A program made the translations under genes and the position numbers. The notes beneath the pieces were generated by a model. The model saw only the letters and a list, made by a program, of their open reading frames with translations, had not been told where the DNA came from and searched no databases. 34,602 nucleotides of DNA from the NCBI GenBank assembly GCA_023231265.1, contig JALNVT010000003.1:1-34602 (forward strand), in the 5' to 3' direction. Shown here piece by piece: positions 8,120-17,058 of this stretch. The stretch's first letter is position 1. Every line of letters begins with the position of its first letter. The DNA comes from Sphaerochaetaceae bacterium (GTDB lineage Bacteria; Spirochaetota; Spirochaetia; Sphaerochaetales; Sphaerochaetaceae).

Positions 8120-10201
8120 TTAATTTGTTCTGATCTTCAGAAGTTTCAATAAATGATCATTCTCTCCAACAACAATCATGTTCTCCTTATTTGGAGATAG
8201 GGCAAATGATGATGGTATGAAATCACCTAGATCTACAGAACCAATCATCTTCATTTCATAATCTCCTTCATTGATTTCGAATGTCATTACAGAGTTTGAG
8301 TTCTTTGTAAGAACATACATCTTGTCTACAATATTTGATGCATCAATCTTTGATATGTTTGTATAGAATGCAAAATCCTCAACACTTTCAAAGCTCTTGA
8401 TTTCATTGCTGCCTCCTCTGATTTCTTTCTTGAGAACATAGCTTGTTGTGTTCTCATTGGGAACAGCATAAGAAGATAGCTTGTTCTTTGAGCTGATTAT
8501 GAACCTATTGTAGGATAGAGCTGCACCATTTATCTTCTCATTCATCGCAAATGTTGGACCTGGTATTGCGTATGGAATTACACTCAGATCTTCAACCTCT
8601 CTGACAATATTTGCAAAGGAGGTGAGTCCATTTGTTGATGTCCTGAGGACACTGCAAAGATCTGGACTTATACTTGTGGTGTTGCAAATAAAGTTACCAT
8701 ATTTTGAGTTGTATGCATAAGATACTGCAAAATCTTGCTTCTCCTCATCAGTCTGAGGATTCAGAAGATACTGTCTGAAAGCATTTGATGATGGATCATC
8801 AACAAAGATATCATATGCTCGCACTGAGATGTTGCCCATCTTGGTTGCTGCATTGTTATAAGTATCGCTTCTATACAGATTTGTGAGTTGGTTGTAGCTG
8901 TAATCGTAGGCAGTCAGTGAATTTGTAGCACTTTCGGTTATGAACACTTTATTATTCTTTGCAGATACTGCAATATCATTGACTCGCATTAAAGGCATGC
9001 TTGATGAGCTCTTGTATGTCTTCAGCACTTCAATGCTGTTGTTAACCACTCTGCATATCTGAAGTGTTTCAAACTCTCCACAGTAGAGAAGAAATTTACC
9101 ATCAGGAAGAAATTCTATTTTCATATCTCTTCCAACGTTTATTCCATCCGTCTTGTTTTCAACTGAGTTTACAAGAGTAGGTACATATAGTGGGGTGTTG
9201 CTGGTGACCTCGAACAAGAAGTTGCATGAGCTTCTTGTTCCTTGAATGCTCTTGTTTTCAACAACGACATCAAGACGATGCTTACCAAGATCAGGCTTGA
9301 ATGTGCAGTTGTTTCCTGAGCCCAGCAGTGTACCATCTAGATACCAAGTCAGATCATAATCTGTTAAAGGAGAGCCATCTTTAGAGATCAAAACTGGTTT
9401 GACTGTTGAATTTAAAGAGACCTTGCTTTCAACATTTGTAATTATGCAGGATATTGGTTTTCCTGTTGTGTTGTTAATTACTAAGGGAGAATTTTTTTTT
9501 TCAGACACTGTTGAGGTGTCTGATATATCCAAATGAATTGTTTTCTCACTTACTTTGCCACATAGAATCCTTATCGCCTCGACACAACCGGCTATATTGG
9601 TATTACCATCATGCAGTTGAGCGATGAGGGTGTAAGAGCCTGCCTTCTGTTTGTTTATTTCAATCGATGCTTGACCTTTGCTGTATTCAACTGTAGTTGG
9701 ACTTATTTTTTCCGTATTTCCATCTGTATATTTCAATTCAAGTTCTAAATCAGGGTCTTTGACAACTTCAGAATCCCAGGTGAAGTTCACACTTAGACCT
9801 CCTTTGCCCATGAATTTATCGAGATCAACATTTACTGAAGCAGGAAGAGCTGTAAGCTCTACTGTACAATCTCCTGTTACAATTGGTGTCTTCTCTTCGT
9901 TGTAGGCAGTTACGAAGAATGTCCACTGTCCTAAATCTAGATTTTCATAAACACATTTTGAGTTTGTTATGACTCTGGTTTTCTTGTTGTATTCTTCAGT
10001 TGGACCAAATGCTGTGATTTCATAGGATGCAATATTCAATGATACCCCATTTGGAAGAATGGTCTTCTCTCCATTGCTACCTTCTGGCAGCGCAATAGAT
10101 AGCTCAACTGTACTTGTTGGATTGCTTTCATCACAGCTGATGAAAAGCGATGATAATGCTATGAACAATAGCATCGTTATTATATATGTTTTCTTTTTCA
10201 T
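8120..10201 (-). CDS. Large exported lipoprotein, probably with a C-terminal beta-propeller
   Basis: This 693-residue protein has a basic N-terminus, a hydrophobic stretch and the lipobox FISC, so Cys23 is the likely lipidated residue. GGAGGT lies 4 nt before ATG 10199-10201, which rejects a start four codons upstream that lies across that site. Residues ~30-330 are beta-rich and threonine/serine-rich, like stacked Ig-like or fibronectin-like domains (for example SLNIASYEITAFGPTEEYN). Residues ~350-690 contain repeated blocks such as VNDIAVSAKNNKVFITES and PSSFALSPNKENMIVVGEN, which read like YVTN/WD-type propeller blades. It is monocistronic and faces the antiporter gene. No enzyme motif was seen. 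A surface or periplasmic binding or structural role is a guess. Confidence 0.8.
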   Translation of the reverse strand: MKKKTYIITMLLFIALSSLFISCDESNPTSTVELSIALPEGSNGEKTILPNGVSLNIASYEITAFGPTEEYNKKTRVITNSKCVYENLDLGQWTFFVTAYNEEKTPIVTGDCTVELTALPASVNVDLDKFMGKGGLSVNFTWDSEVVKDPDLELELKYTDGNTEKISPTTVEYSKGQASIEINKQKAGSYTLIAQLHDGNTNIAGCVEAIRILCGKVSEKTIHLDISDTSTVSEKKNSPLVINNTTGKPISCIITNVESKVSLNSTVKPVLISKDGSPLTDYDLTWYLDGTLLGSGNNCTFKPDLGKHRLDVVVENKSIQGTRSSCNFLFEVTSNTPLYVPTLVNSVENKTDGINVGRDMKIEFLPDGKFLLYCGEFETLQICRVVNNSIEVLKTYKSSSSMPLMRVNDIAVSAKNNKVFITESATNSLTAYDYSYNQLTNLYRSDTYNNAATKMGNISVRAYDIFVDDPSSNAFRQYLLNPQTDEEKQDFAVSYAYNSKYGNFICNTTSISPDLCSVLRTSTNGLTSFANIVREVEDLSVIPYAIPGPTFAMNEKINGAALSYNRFIISSKNKLSSYAVPNENTTSYVLKKEIRGGSNEIKSFESVEDFAFYTNISKIDASNIVDKMYVLTKNSNSVMTFEINEGDYEMKMIGSVDLGDFIPSSFALSPNKENMIVVGENDHLLKLLKIRTN

Positions 10202-10325
10202 GAGAACCTCCAAAGAATATCACGTAAAATTTATTGAATTTGCATCAGTCTTTTATTGAAAACATCTCATGTGGAGTATTTTTTTAATTTGTGGTATCTT
10301 GATTTCACGTTTTAGGAGATTTTGG

Positions 10326-10820
10326 ATGAAAGTTATTTTAAGAATTCTGATGATTGTTTCTGCATTTGTTATTGTATTGGTACCAAGAGCTACAATAGGA
10401 CTGCTTTATTATTGGTTGACAGCTGTTGTTCTTGTTTTATCTGCAGGACTGTATGTCTATTTGGAATTTTTTGTCAGCAAAAAGAAAATCGCAAAAGTCC
10501 TTAAGACTGATGATTTCTATTCAACAAATGTTGCTATGTTACCTGAAAAAGTAGAGGATGCCTTTGTCCACGGACGTCTTGTATCCTACAATGGTATGTT
10601 GATGCTCTATTCACCAGGCAAAAAAGGTGCACAGATTAAATGGAGTGAGGAACTGGACCAAATTGAAAGTCTTGTCTTTCAAAAAGTTAAATCAAAAAGA
10701 AATGGCTTTGTAATCAGTACATCAGACCATGGCGATTTTGAATTTGAATCAAGAATCAAAAAAGATGAGGATAAAAATGAACTCATTAGCAATTTGGGCC
10801 TTGAATTTGACAATGACTGA
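10326..10820 (+). CDS. Small membrane protein with cytoplasmic PH-like domain (unknown function)
   Basis: This 164-residue protein has two hydrophobic segments (about residues 4-22 and 26-46) and then a hydrophilic domain of ~115 residues rich in alternating beta residues and ending in acidic tails. The layout, two helices followed by a compact beta domain, recalls bacterial PH-like proteins, but I do not recognise a family. The ATG at 10326 was chosen because AGGAGA lies at 10314-10319, 6 nt away; a longer reading frame from 10269 has no ribosome site. It is the first gene of the rightward envelope block. No function is assigned. Confidence 0.7.
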   Translation: MKVILRILMIVSAFVIVLVPRATIGLLYYWLTAVVLVLSAGLYVYLEFFVSKKKIAKVLKTDDFYSTNVAMLPEKVEDAFVHGRLVSYNGMLMLYSPGKKGAQIKWSEELDQIESLVFQKVKSKRNGFVISTSDHGDFEFESRIKKDEDKNELISNLGLEFDND

Positions 10821-10905
10821 GTGAATCTACCCATTTTTAACTAGTCCATAATTGCTATTTCATTTTCTACTTTTAGCTCTTACTGTTTTTGTAGGAGACA
10901 AGAAA

Positions 10906-11445
10906 ATGAAAAAAATCATTGCAGTATTTCTATTTTTATTAATTTCAACAGGCGCATTTTGTGATGATGATGTTTCATCAATATATTTTGGACTTGATTT
11001 GGGATATCTAGATCCACTTCTCAATAAAACTGTTTACAATCAAATTGAAACTAAAATGAGTGTTGCTCCAGGACTTGAATTCTCAATTCCTGTAAATTAC
11101 GTAATTCCAACAGAAGAAAATAAGGATGCAACATCCTTGGGCGCAGCTCTAAATCTGAATTATCGTCCATTTGAAAATGGTCTGTTCTTTTCGTTTTCAA
11201 TGTTTGATATTTCATATGTATTTGGTTCTGATGCACCTAGCACAAGACTCAACTATCTCAATCAATTGGGTCTTGGGTATACCTTTGGTGTCAAAAAATT
11301 TCAAATAGAACCTGCAATTATCTTTATCAATCCCAACGGTGTTTATGATGTAACAATAAATCAATTAAAAGAAAGTCTTGGAGGATATCCAACAATAAGA
11401 CTCCAGTTCATTGTGAGCTACAGAATATTTGAAATTAGAAATTAG
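10906..11445 (+). CDS. Exported outer-membrane-barrel-like protein (unknown)
   Basis: This 179-residue protein has a cleavable signal peptide (MKKIIAVFLFLLISTGAFC, cut just before DDD). The mature part alternates hydrophobic and polar residues in short beta strands (SIYFGLDLGYLDP, LNLNYRPFENGLFFSFSMF, LGYTFGVKKFQIEPAIIF) and ends in an aromatic-containing strand, as small outer-membrane barrels do. AGGAGA lies 7 nt upstream of this ATG; an in-frame ATG at 10852 lacks a ribosome site and would bury the signal peptide. It sits between two other envelope genes. I do not recognise a named family. Confidence 0.7.
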   Translation: MKKIIAVFLFLLISTGAFCDDDVSSIYFGLDLGYLDPLLNKTVYNQIETKMSVAPGLEFSIPVNYVIPTEENKDATSLGAALNLNYRPFENGLFFSFSMFDISYVFGSDAPSTRLNYLNQLGLGYTFGVKKFQIEPAIIFINPNGVYDVTINQLKESLGGYPTIRLQFIVSYRIFEIRN

Positions 11446-11493
11446 AATTGTTGATGCAATTCAATTAAATAAACCAAAAAAAGGAGTCAAAAA

Positions 11494-12360
11494 ATGAAAA
11501 AGACAAAAGCATTATCGGTTTTTGAGACATTCACTGTCATGCTGCTCATCATATCTTTAAGTGGTTGCTCTATGGCATTTCAGCAGAGCATCAAACCAAA
11601 AGTTGATGAGAAGGAACTGAAGAGCAGTGTTGCTAAAATAGTAGATGAGCAACTTGATGTTGTGGGTCCATATATTGATGAAGATGAAGATATGGAGAAA
11701 AGAGGCATTGATATGGAAGATATCACTGGCTCTGATGTAGTTGATGGAATTCTTGAAGAAGAGAGAGGACATGATTACTTAGAATTTTCCTATGACACTG
11801 TATATAACAGCGAGGACAATCTTGATGAGTATGTGGAGCAATCAAAGCAGTTCATGAGTGCTGAAGAAGCTGCAAATCTTGATGAAAGAATCGAGGAGAC
11901 AAAAAAAGCAATCTACATGGAATTTGAAGATTTAGGAAGAGCTGTTCCTCCAAGTCAGCAGATTGCTTTCCAAAAGGATCTGAGAAAGCTTGTGACTCGC
12001 TCCGTTGTTCTGTTTGTTGCAGGTGTTGTTTATGCCTGTCTTCCAAAGACAATGTTCTGGGGTAAGATATCAGCAGCAGCTGCTGTATCTGTTGCCACTG
12101 GAGTTCTATCCTGCTCATTGATGTCTCTTTATCAGTATTACAAGTATGGTGGTGACAGTGATGAAGCTTTTGAAGACTGGGTGGAAGAGGTATCTACAGA
12201 ACCTCAGGTAAGTTATGCAATGGCTGCCAGCATGATAACAGTTGGAAAGACCATGGAGAGATCTCCTGTTGTAACTGGCATAATGATATGTGTTTTCTCA
12301 CTTTACAAGGTCATAGACATGGTCAAACCTATGCTTAAGAAATATAATTTTAGTGTTTAG
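11494..12360 (+). CDS. Predicted lipoprotein with hydrophobic C-terminal half (unknown)
   Basis: This 288-residue protein has the signal sequence and lipobox LSGC, with Cys25 as the likely lipid anchor. Residues 30-165 are strongly acidic and helical, with coiled-coil-like stretches (EEAANLDERIEETKKAI). Two or three hydrophobic segments follow at about 167-184, 190-214 and 258-275, which is odd for a lipoprotein and suggests it also inserts into a membrane. AAAAGGAG precedes the ATG. It lies 48 nt after the barrel-like gene on the same strand. No family recognised. Confidence 0.7.
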   Translation: MKKTKALSVFETFTVMLLIISLSGCSMAFQQSIKPKVDEKELKSSVAKIVDEQLDVVGPYIDEDEDMEKRGIDMEDITGSDVVDGILEEERGHDYLEFSYDTVYNSEDNLDEYVEQSKQFMSAEEAANLDERIEETKKAIYMEFEDLGRAVPPSQQIAFQKDLRKLVTRSVVLFVAGVVYACLPKTMFWGKISAAAAVSVATGVLSCSLMSLYQYYKYGGDSDEAFEDWVEEVSTEPQVSYAMAASMITVGKTMERSPVVTGIMICVFSLYKVIDMVKPMLKKYNFSV

Positions 12361-12371
12361 ACTTGTGTGGT

Positions 12372-12463
12372 AGACTCCTTTTGTGAAATAATAGGGAAGA
12401 GATTTTATCTCAAAAAATTTATTTTTCAAGGAGTCTTAAGCTTTGGCTTAAAAAGTAAAAAAA
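12372..12463 (+). promoter_or_regulatory. pepT leader with distant, possibly sequestered ribosome site
   Basis: The only Shine-Dalgarno sequence, AAGGAG at 12428-12433, ends 30 nt before the pepT ATG. Between them is a perfect small hairpin, TTAAGC-TTTG-GCTTAA (12436-12451), that would shorten the gap. The same AAGGAGTCT (12428-12436) is the exact complement of AGACTCCTT (12372-12380), so a readthrough transcript could hide the site. TTGTGA at 12381-12386 is a weak -35 candidate. Confidence 0.45.
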
Positions 12464-13708
12464 ATGGCAAATAAAGAATTACAAGAAGATATCAAACAGA
12501 GATTTTTAAGATACACACAGGTGGATACCCAAAGTAACCCAAACAAAGTCATGGATAATCATCCATCAACAATTATCCAAATTGATTTAATCAAGATGCT
12601 TGAAAAAGAATTGATTGAAATGGGAGTATCTAGAATCAAAGTAACTGATACTGGAATTTTAATTGCTCATATTGATGGAAATGTTGAAGGTGCTCCTTGC
12701 ATTGGCCTGATGGCTCATGTAGATACAGCTGATGCTGTAAAAGGAAATGGTGTCAAACCTCAGGTAATAGATTCATATGATGGTGGTGATATCAAACTTA
12801 AAAGTGGTTTGGTTATCAAAGCTGAAGAGAATCCTCAACTAGAGCAATATAAAGGTGAGACAATCATCACATCTGATGGAACAACTTTACTTGGTGCAGA
12901 TGATAAAGCTGGTGTCAGTGAGATCATGAGTGCAGTTAAAATAATCTTGAATGATTCATCTATAAAACACGGTGACATTGAAGTCATCTTCACCTGTGAT
13001 GAAGAGACTGGATGTGGAATGGATGTATTCCCATATGATGATATTGAATGTGATTACTGCTACACTGTAGATGGTGGTACAAGATATGAAGTTGAAACAG
13101 AGTGCTTCAATGCATCACACGCAGATATAACATTCACAGGTAAATCATATCACACTGGAGATGCAAGAGGACGCCTTGTGAACGCCTTGACTCTTGCAGG
13201 TAAATACATTTCAAGTCTTCCTCAAGCAGAGAGCCCTGAGGCAACTGATGGTAGATTTGGTTTTTACTGTCCACTTGATATAAAAGGCTCTTTAGATAAA
13301 GCTGAATTGGGTGTGTTCATGAGAGATTTTGATTTGAGTGAGCTTGAAAGAAGAGAGAAAACTTTGATCTCTTTAGCTGAGACTTTACAGGCTATCTATC
13401 CTGGTGCAAAAGTTGACGTCAAAATAAGAAAGCAATACTACAACATGGTTGAGGTCTCCAAGAAGAATCCAAAAGTTGTAAGCAGCATATTTGAAGCTGG
13501 TAAGAACTTAGGAATGCCTTTGTTTGAAGCAATCATTCGTGGTGGTACAGATGGAGCTAGAATGGCCAATGATGCAGGAATTCCATGTCCTAATCTTTTC
13601 ACAGGTGGCCACAACTTCCATTCATTGAATGAGTGGGCAGCTCTTCCTGCTATGGAAGATTCCTGCAGACTTATCATTGAGATTTTAAAAATTGGAGCTC
13701 AAAAATAA
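12464..13708 (+). CDS. pepT: Peptidase T (tripeptide aminopeptidase), M20 family
   Basis: This 414-residue cytoplasmic di-zinc aminopeptidase removes the N-terminal residue from tripeptides. Seen are the first metal-ligand motif GLMAHVDTADAV, the bridging Asp region LLGADDKAGVSEIM, the catalytic Glu pair IFTCDEETGCGMD, the YTVDGG motif, and GGTDGARMANDAG with GGHNFHSLNEW near the C-terminus. Length equals the family norm. It is followed with a one-base overlap (TAATG) by an exported protein gene, so it may belong to an envelope or peptide-scavenging unit. The ATG at 12464 fits the family start, although the ribosome site is unusually far away. Confidence 0.94.
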   Translation: MANKELQEDIKQRFLRYTQVDTQSNPNKVMDNHPSTIIQIDLIKMLEKELIEMGVSRIKVTDTGILIAHIDGNVEGAPCIGLMAHVDTADAVKGNGVKPQVIDSYDGGDIKLKSGLVIKAEENPQLEQYKGETIITSDGTTLLGADDKAGVSEIMSAVKIILNDSSIKHGDIEVIFTCDEETGCGMDVFPYDDIECDYCYTVDGGTRYEVETECFNASHADITFTGKSYHTGDARGRLVNALTLAGKYISSLPQAESPEATDGRFGFYCPLDIKGSLDKAELGVFMRDFDLSELERREKTLISLAETLQAIYPGAKVDVKIRKQYYNMVEVSKKNPKVVSSIFEAGKNLGMPLFEAIIRGGTDGARMANDAGIPCPNLFTGGHNFHSLNEWAALPAMEDSCRLIIEILKIGAQK

Positions 13709-14748
13709 TGAGAAAAAGAGCATCAATCTTACTTCTTATCCTTATGATACCTGTTTCTATATTTGCAACATCAGTCGATTTTTCATTTGATGTTCCCAAA
13801 TCTATTGAAGGTGAATTAAAAATTGGAGTCAGAGATGCTCTATCTCAAATACTTCCTTCTTACATTGTAATTGACAACGATAAAACAGATTCGATGCATA
13901 TTGATGTTGTTGTTGTTGATTACAATGAAGAAGAAAATACTCTTGTTGTTGATTTCTCTACCTCCTACAACAATAAAAAACTGGACTTTACAGTTGAGGT
14001 GTTGAAGGCTGAGAATGAGGACAATCTTTTTCAGATGCTCGAGAAAAAAACATATGATGCATATAAATATGATATCGACTCACTTTTTGAAGATGATGGA
14101 TCTTTGAGCATTGATTACACAACATCCCAATTGACTTCTTACGAATTTGATGAAGATGATGTTCCGTTGAACAGTCAGTATTTTTATATAAAGGATGAGA
14201 GTGGAGATAGCGTCGGTCTGTGCAACATCAACTCGATATTTGATCACACAGCCACTCTAAATATACTCTACAATGAGGGACTGTCTCCTAAATTGAGCCT
14301 TGTAGAAGGTCCAACTGGAATGCTCTCCTCTCAAGCATCCTTTGATTTCATGGGAAAATCAATATACAGCTCACTCAGCTATACCTATTTCAAAAGCATC
14401 ATACCTTTTTTAAAAAATGCAAATATGATGTTCGAATGTGGTGGAGCTTACAACATAAAATATCAAATGACTGCAGGTTATTTTGATGCTGGTCTCTCCA
14501 TTGATTTACCTCTGTCTCTTATTTTCAACAGTGATTCTCTGCTTAGAAATACAGGAATAAGAGCAACAGCTCTTGGTGGTGTGGGATACAAAGATGAATT
14601 TGGGTTTCATGCAAAATACACTGTCGGTTATTATGTATATTTGAATGAGAGGTACAATCTTGAAGCATACTATGAAGCCAATACAATGTTTACATCCTTT
14701 GTTGATTCGAGTATTATTTTAGGTATAAAAGCTTCTGTACTATTTTAA
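13708..14748 (+). CDS. Exported beta-rich protein, probable outer-membrane barrel (unknown)
   Basis: This 346-residue protein has a signal peptide (RKRASILLLILMIPVSIFA, cleaved before TSVDF). Residues ~25-150 form an acidic soluble domain. From about 210 to the end there are amphipathic strands (SIYSSLSYTYFKSI, GYFDAGLSIDLPLSL, FHAKYTVGYYVYL) that suggest a membrane barrel. Its ATG overlaps the pepT stop by one base and it ends 15 nt before the LPP20-like gene, so the three genes are probably one translationally coupled unit. No named family recognised. Confidence 0.7.
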   Translation: MRKRASILLLILMIPVSIFATSVDFSFDVPKSIEGELKIGVRDALSQILPSYIVIDNDKTDSMHIDVVVVDYNEEENTLVVDFSTSYNNKKLDFTVEVLKAENEDNLFQMLEKKTYDAYKYDIDSLFEDDGSLSIDYTTSQLTSYEFDEDDVPLNSQYFYIKDESGDSVGLCNINSIFDHTATLNILYNEGLSPKLSLVEGPTGMLSSQASFDFMGKSIYSSLSYTYFKSIIPFLKNANMMFECGGAYNIKYQMTAGYFDAGLSIDLPLSLIFNSDSLLRNTGIRATALGGVGYKDEFGFHAKYTVGYYVYLNERYNLEAYYEANTMFTSFVDSSIILGIKASVLF

Positions 14749-14763
14749 AGAAAGGAGATTGAA

Positions 14764-16122
14764 GTGAAAAAAATTCTATTGATATTGCTCTCTTTATTGA
14801 TCCTTGTATCATGTACAACAGCAGACCTCTCTAAAAATGTTGATAGCACTCCTTATTGGATAAACAATTCTTTATCCGATGAAAATGAACTTAATTACAT
14901 AGTCACAGCTACAGCTTCAAATGAAGAAGATGCATATGAATTGGCATGTGGAAAGATGATAAGTTCTTTGGATGAGAGTCTGTCTCTTGGAGACAACTTA
15001 TCCTATTACACTCAATCTCTTATTGATACTCTTGGAGTCAAGGAATTGGGACTTTACAATAGAAATAGACATTTTGAAACGAAAGAGGATGATACAGTTC
15101 AAGGAACATTCCTTTTCACAGTATCAACAGAGGACTATGGAAATGCTCTTGAGAGCAGACGAGAATCTGTGACAACATCAACTCAGAAAATTCAAGCTCT
15201 GGTTTCAAAAGCCGATTCTTTTTACAGAGATAATAAGGATTATAAAGCATTTGACAGTCTTGTAGATGCCTACATAATAAGCAGAAATAATAATATCACT
15301 GTTAAAAATATAACTCCTGATGAATTATTGAGCAGATGCCTTTCCATACTCGATAAAACAAAAATTTCAGTATATGATTTTGATGCCAACACTTTGAGCT
15401 GTTTGATTGAAGTAACAAGACAAGCAGGACTGTTCCCTCCAGCTATTTTGAATGCTCAGTTAAAAATAAGCTACTCTTCCTACAGTCCAACATTGAGCAC
15501 CTATCTTGAAACAGAGAGAATCTCAATTCCATCAAAGGATGTTGATTATAAGTTCATACCAAAAAATAAATCAAAGTTTTTAAAAGGAGTTCTTCTTCTG
15601 GAGATAAATCTTGATAGCACATTGTACAAGCTTTATGAGGCAGGATATGAAGATGCTGTTAAACTTTTAGAGAATGAGAACAGAAGTTATTTGATCACCT
15701 ACAGAGGTTCAAGTGAGTTTGAAGGTAAGACTGTGCTTCTGAATATTTATGAGCAGGATTTGAACCAAGTTCCAATTGAAGTTATAGACAGAAATAAAAT
15801 AGTGGATTCTCTCGAGAGTCTTGGAGCCATTGTAACTCTTGATGATAGTTTGGACAGTGATGAAGTGGGGGGTATATCAACAAGTACGTATGATTATCAT
15901 ATCACTTTCAAGAATGAGGTGACCGATGTAGTTGAAGGCTATAAGGATGTTGTGAGAACTGCAGGCTCACTGGAGGTAGCGAATATCAAGATGGGATCTG
16001 TCGTTTTTGATAGTGGACCATATGAAAGCATTTCAAATGGAGATACCAAAAATAGTGCTCTGTACGGTGCATTCAATAGATTTATTTTGAAAGGAATATT
16101 TTTATTGAAGGAGAATTTCTAA
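14764..16122 (+). CDS. LPP20-like lipoprotein
   Basis: This 452-residue protein starts at GTG (14764), chosen because AAAGGAG lies 6 nt upstream and the signal sequence begins there. The lipobox is LVSC with Cys17 lipidated. Residues ~28-130 (STPYWINNS, then IVTATASNEEDAYELACGKM) look like the LPP20/FlgO-P fold found in many spirochaete and epsilonproteobacterial lipoproteins. The rest is helical and then beta-rich (residues 240-450), with no motif I can name. It is the last gene of the pepT unit, and its stop codon overlaps that of the opposite-strand GDPD gene by 3-4 nt. Confidence 0.72.
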   Translation: MKKILLILLSLLILVSCTTADLSKNVDSTPYWINNSLSDENELNYIVTATASNEEDAYELACGKMISSLDESLSLGDNLSYYTQSLIDTLGVKELGLYNRNRHFETKEDDTVQGTFLFTVSTEDYGNALESRRESVTTSTQKIQALVSKADSFYRDNKDYKAFDSLVDAYIISRNNNITVKNITPDELLSRCLSILDKTKISVYDFDANTLSCLIEVTRQAGLFPPAILNAQLKISYSSYSPTLSTYLETERISIPSKDVDYKFIPKNKSKFLKGVLLLEINLDSTLYKLYEAGYEDAVKLLENENRSYLITYRGSSEFEGKTVLLNIYEQDLNQVPIEVIDRNKIVDSLESLGAIVTLDDSLDSDEVGGISTSTYDYHITFKNEVTDVVEGYKDVVRTAGSLEVANIKMGSVVFDSGPYESISNGDTKNSALYGAFNRFILKGIFLLKENF

Positions 16123-16886
16123 TAGAACAGTTCGGACTTAGATAATATTGTTGGTCTGTTTGTTATCACACCCATGCAATCATACTGAAGAATAGTTTTT
16201 GCATCTGCTATGGTATCGACACACCAAGGAAGAACTTTCAAACCAGTATCTTCAATTTTTTTGATGAAGTCATCGTTGACTTGAACATAATCTGGTTTTA
16301 AAATCGTGCTTCCACATAGATGAGAGCCCCAACCATGCTGTAGAATTTTAGGTACCTTCTGTCCTTCACTGAAAATAACAGCTGTTTGGAGAGCATAATT
16401 TGAACATCTTTCAAAGGCTTTTATTGCAACTGGATTGAAAGAGCTCACAATGCAATTGAATTCAAGATGGAATTCTTGGATCAATTTCCAAGTTTTAATT
16501 GCCAGCTCTCTGTTGTGAATTGTTGAACTTTTCAATTCAAGATCGTATAGAACATTGTTACCACACAGTTCAAATAGCTCACGAAGAGTTGGTATTTTTG
16601 TATTTTTATATTCTGGTGAGCAATTGATTCCTAAATCAAGTTCCTTCAATTGAGATAGAGTGGACCTCTCAATCTCCAAGTTGACGCCAGTCATCCTATT
16701 TGTGTTGTTATCATGAATTATAACAATCTCACCACTTTTACAGATATGAATATCTGTTTCAATTGCTTTGAAACCCAACTCCATAACATCCTTAAAAGCA
16801 GGTAGACTATTTTCAGGTGCATTGATATGTACGCCCCGATGGCAGTAAAGCAGTGGCTTATTGTTTGTATTATATGATATACTCAT
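16119..16886 (-). CDS. Glycerophosphodiester phosphodiesterase (GDPD family)
   Basis: This 255-residue TIM-barrel enzyme hydrolyses glycerophosphodiesters to glycerol-3-phosphate and an alcohol. Catalytic motifs are all present: YCHRG with His16-Arg17, ETDIH with Glu43 and Asp45, HD with His58, and YDLELK with Glu117, then SSFNP and PWCVD toward the C-terminus. No signal peptide is seen, so it is cytoplasmic. There is no Shine-Dalgarno site; a promoter-like TTGCTA-N17-TAATCT ends 6 nt before the ATG, so the mRNA may be leaderless. Its end overlaps the converging LPP20-like gene. It may be used for phospholipid turnover or scavenging. Confidence 0.93.
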   Translation of the reverse strand: MSISYNTNNKPLLYCHRGVHINAPENSLPAFKDVMELGFKAIETDIHICKSGEIVIIHDNNTNRMTGVNLEIERSTLSQLKELDLGINCSPEYKNTKIPTLRELFELCGNNVLYDLELKSSTIHNRELAIKTWKLIQEFHLEFNCIVSSFNPVAIKAFERCSNYALQTAVIFSEGQKVPKILQHGWGSHLCGSTILKPDYVQVNDDFIKKIEDTGLKVLPWCVDTIADAKTILQYDCMGVITNRPTILSKSELFY

Positions 16887-16892
16887 GTTTCT

Positions 16893-16921
16893 AGATTAGA
16901 ACAATCTATTTATTTTAGCAA
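16893..16921 (-). promoter_or_regulatory. Predicted promoter giving a leaderless GDPD mRNA
   Basis: On the reverse strand TTGCTA, 17 bp and TAATCT are followed by 6 nt and then the ATG. The transcript would start at or next to the start codon. No ribosome site is seen. Confidence 0.5.
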
Positions 16922-16990
16922 TATGTATAATGTTTGCTATTTGTTGAACCAAAGCATGGTATTGATGTATACTATGTATTATATAAAAAT

Positions 16991-17038
16991 ATTAGTTGTA
17001 CTAATTTGATTGCCAAGTTGCCATAACTTGATTATATT
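16991..17038 (+). promoter_or_regulatory. Promoter and palindrome before the M16 peptidase gene
   Basis: TTGCCA (17010-17015), 17 bp and TATATT (17033-17038) form a good promoter; the start would fall near 17045, leaving a short leader with AGGAGG at 17049-17054. The perfect palindrome ATTAGT-TGT-ACTAAT (16991-17005) ends 4 bp before the -35 box and may be an operator. Confidence 0.6.
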
Positions 17039-17058
17039 CAGATTGTACAGGAGGATTG

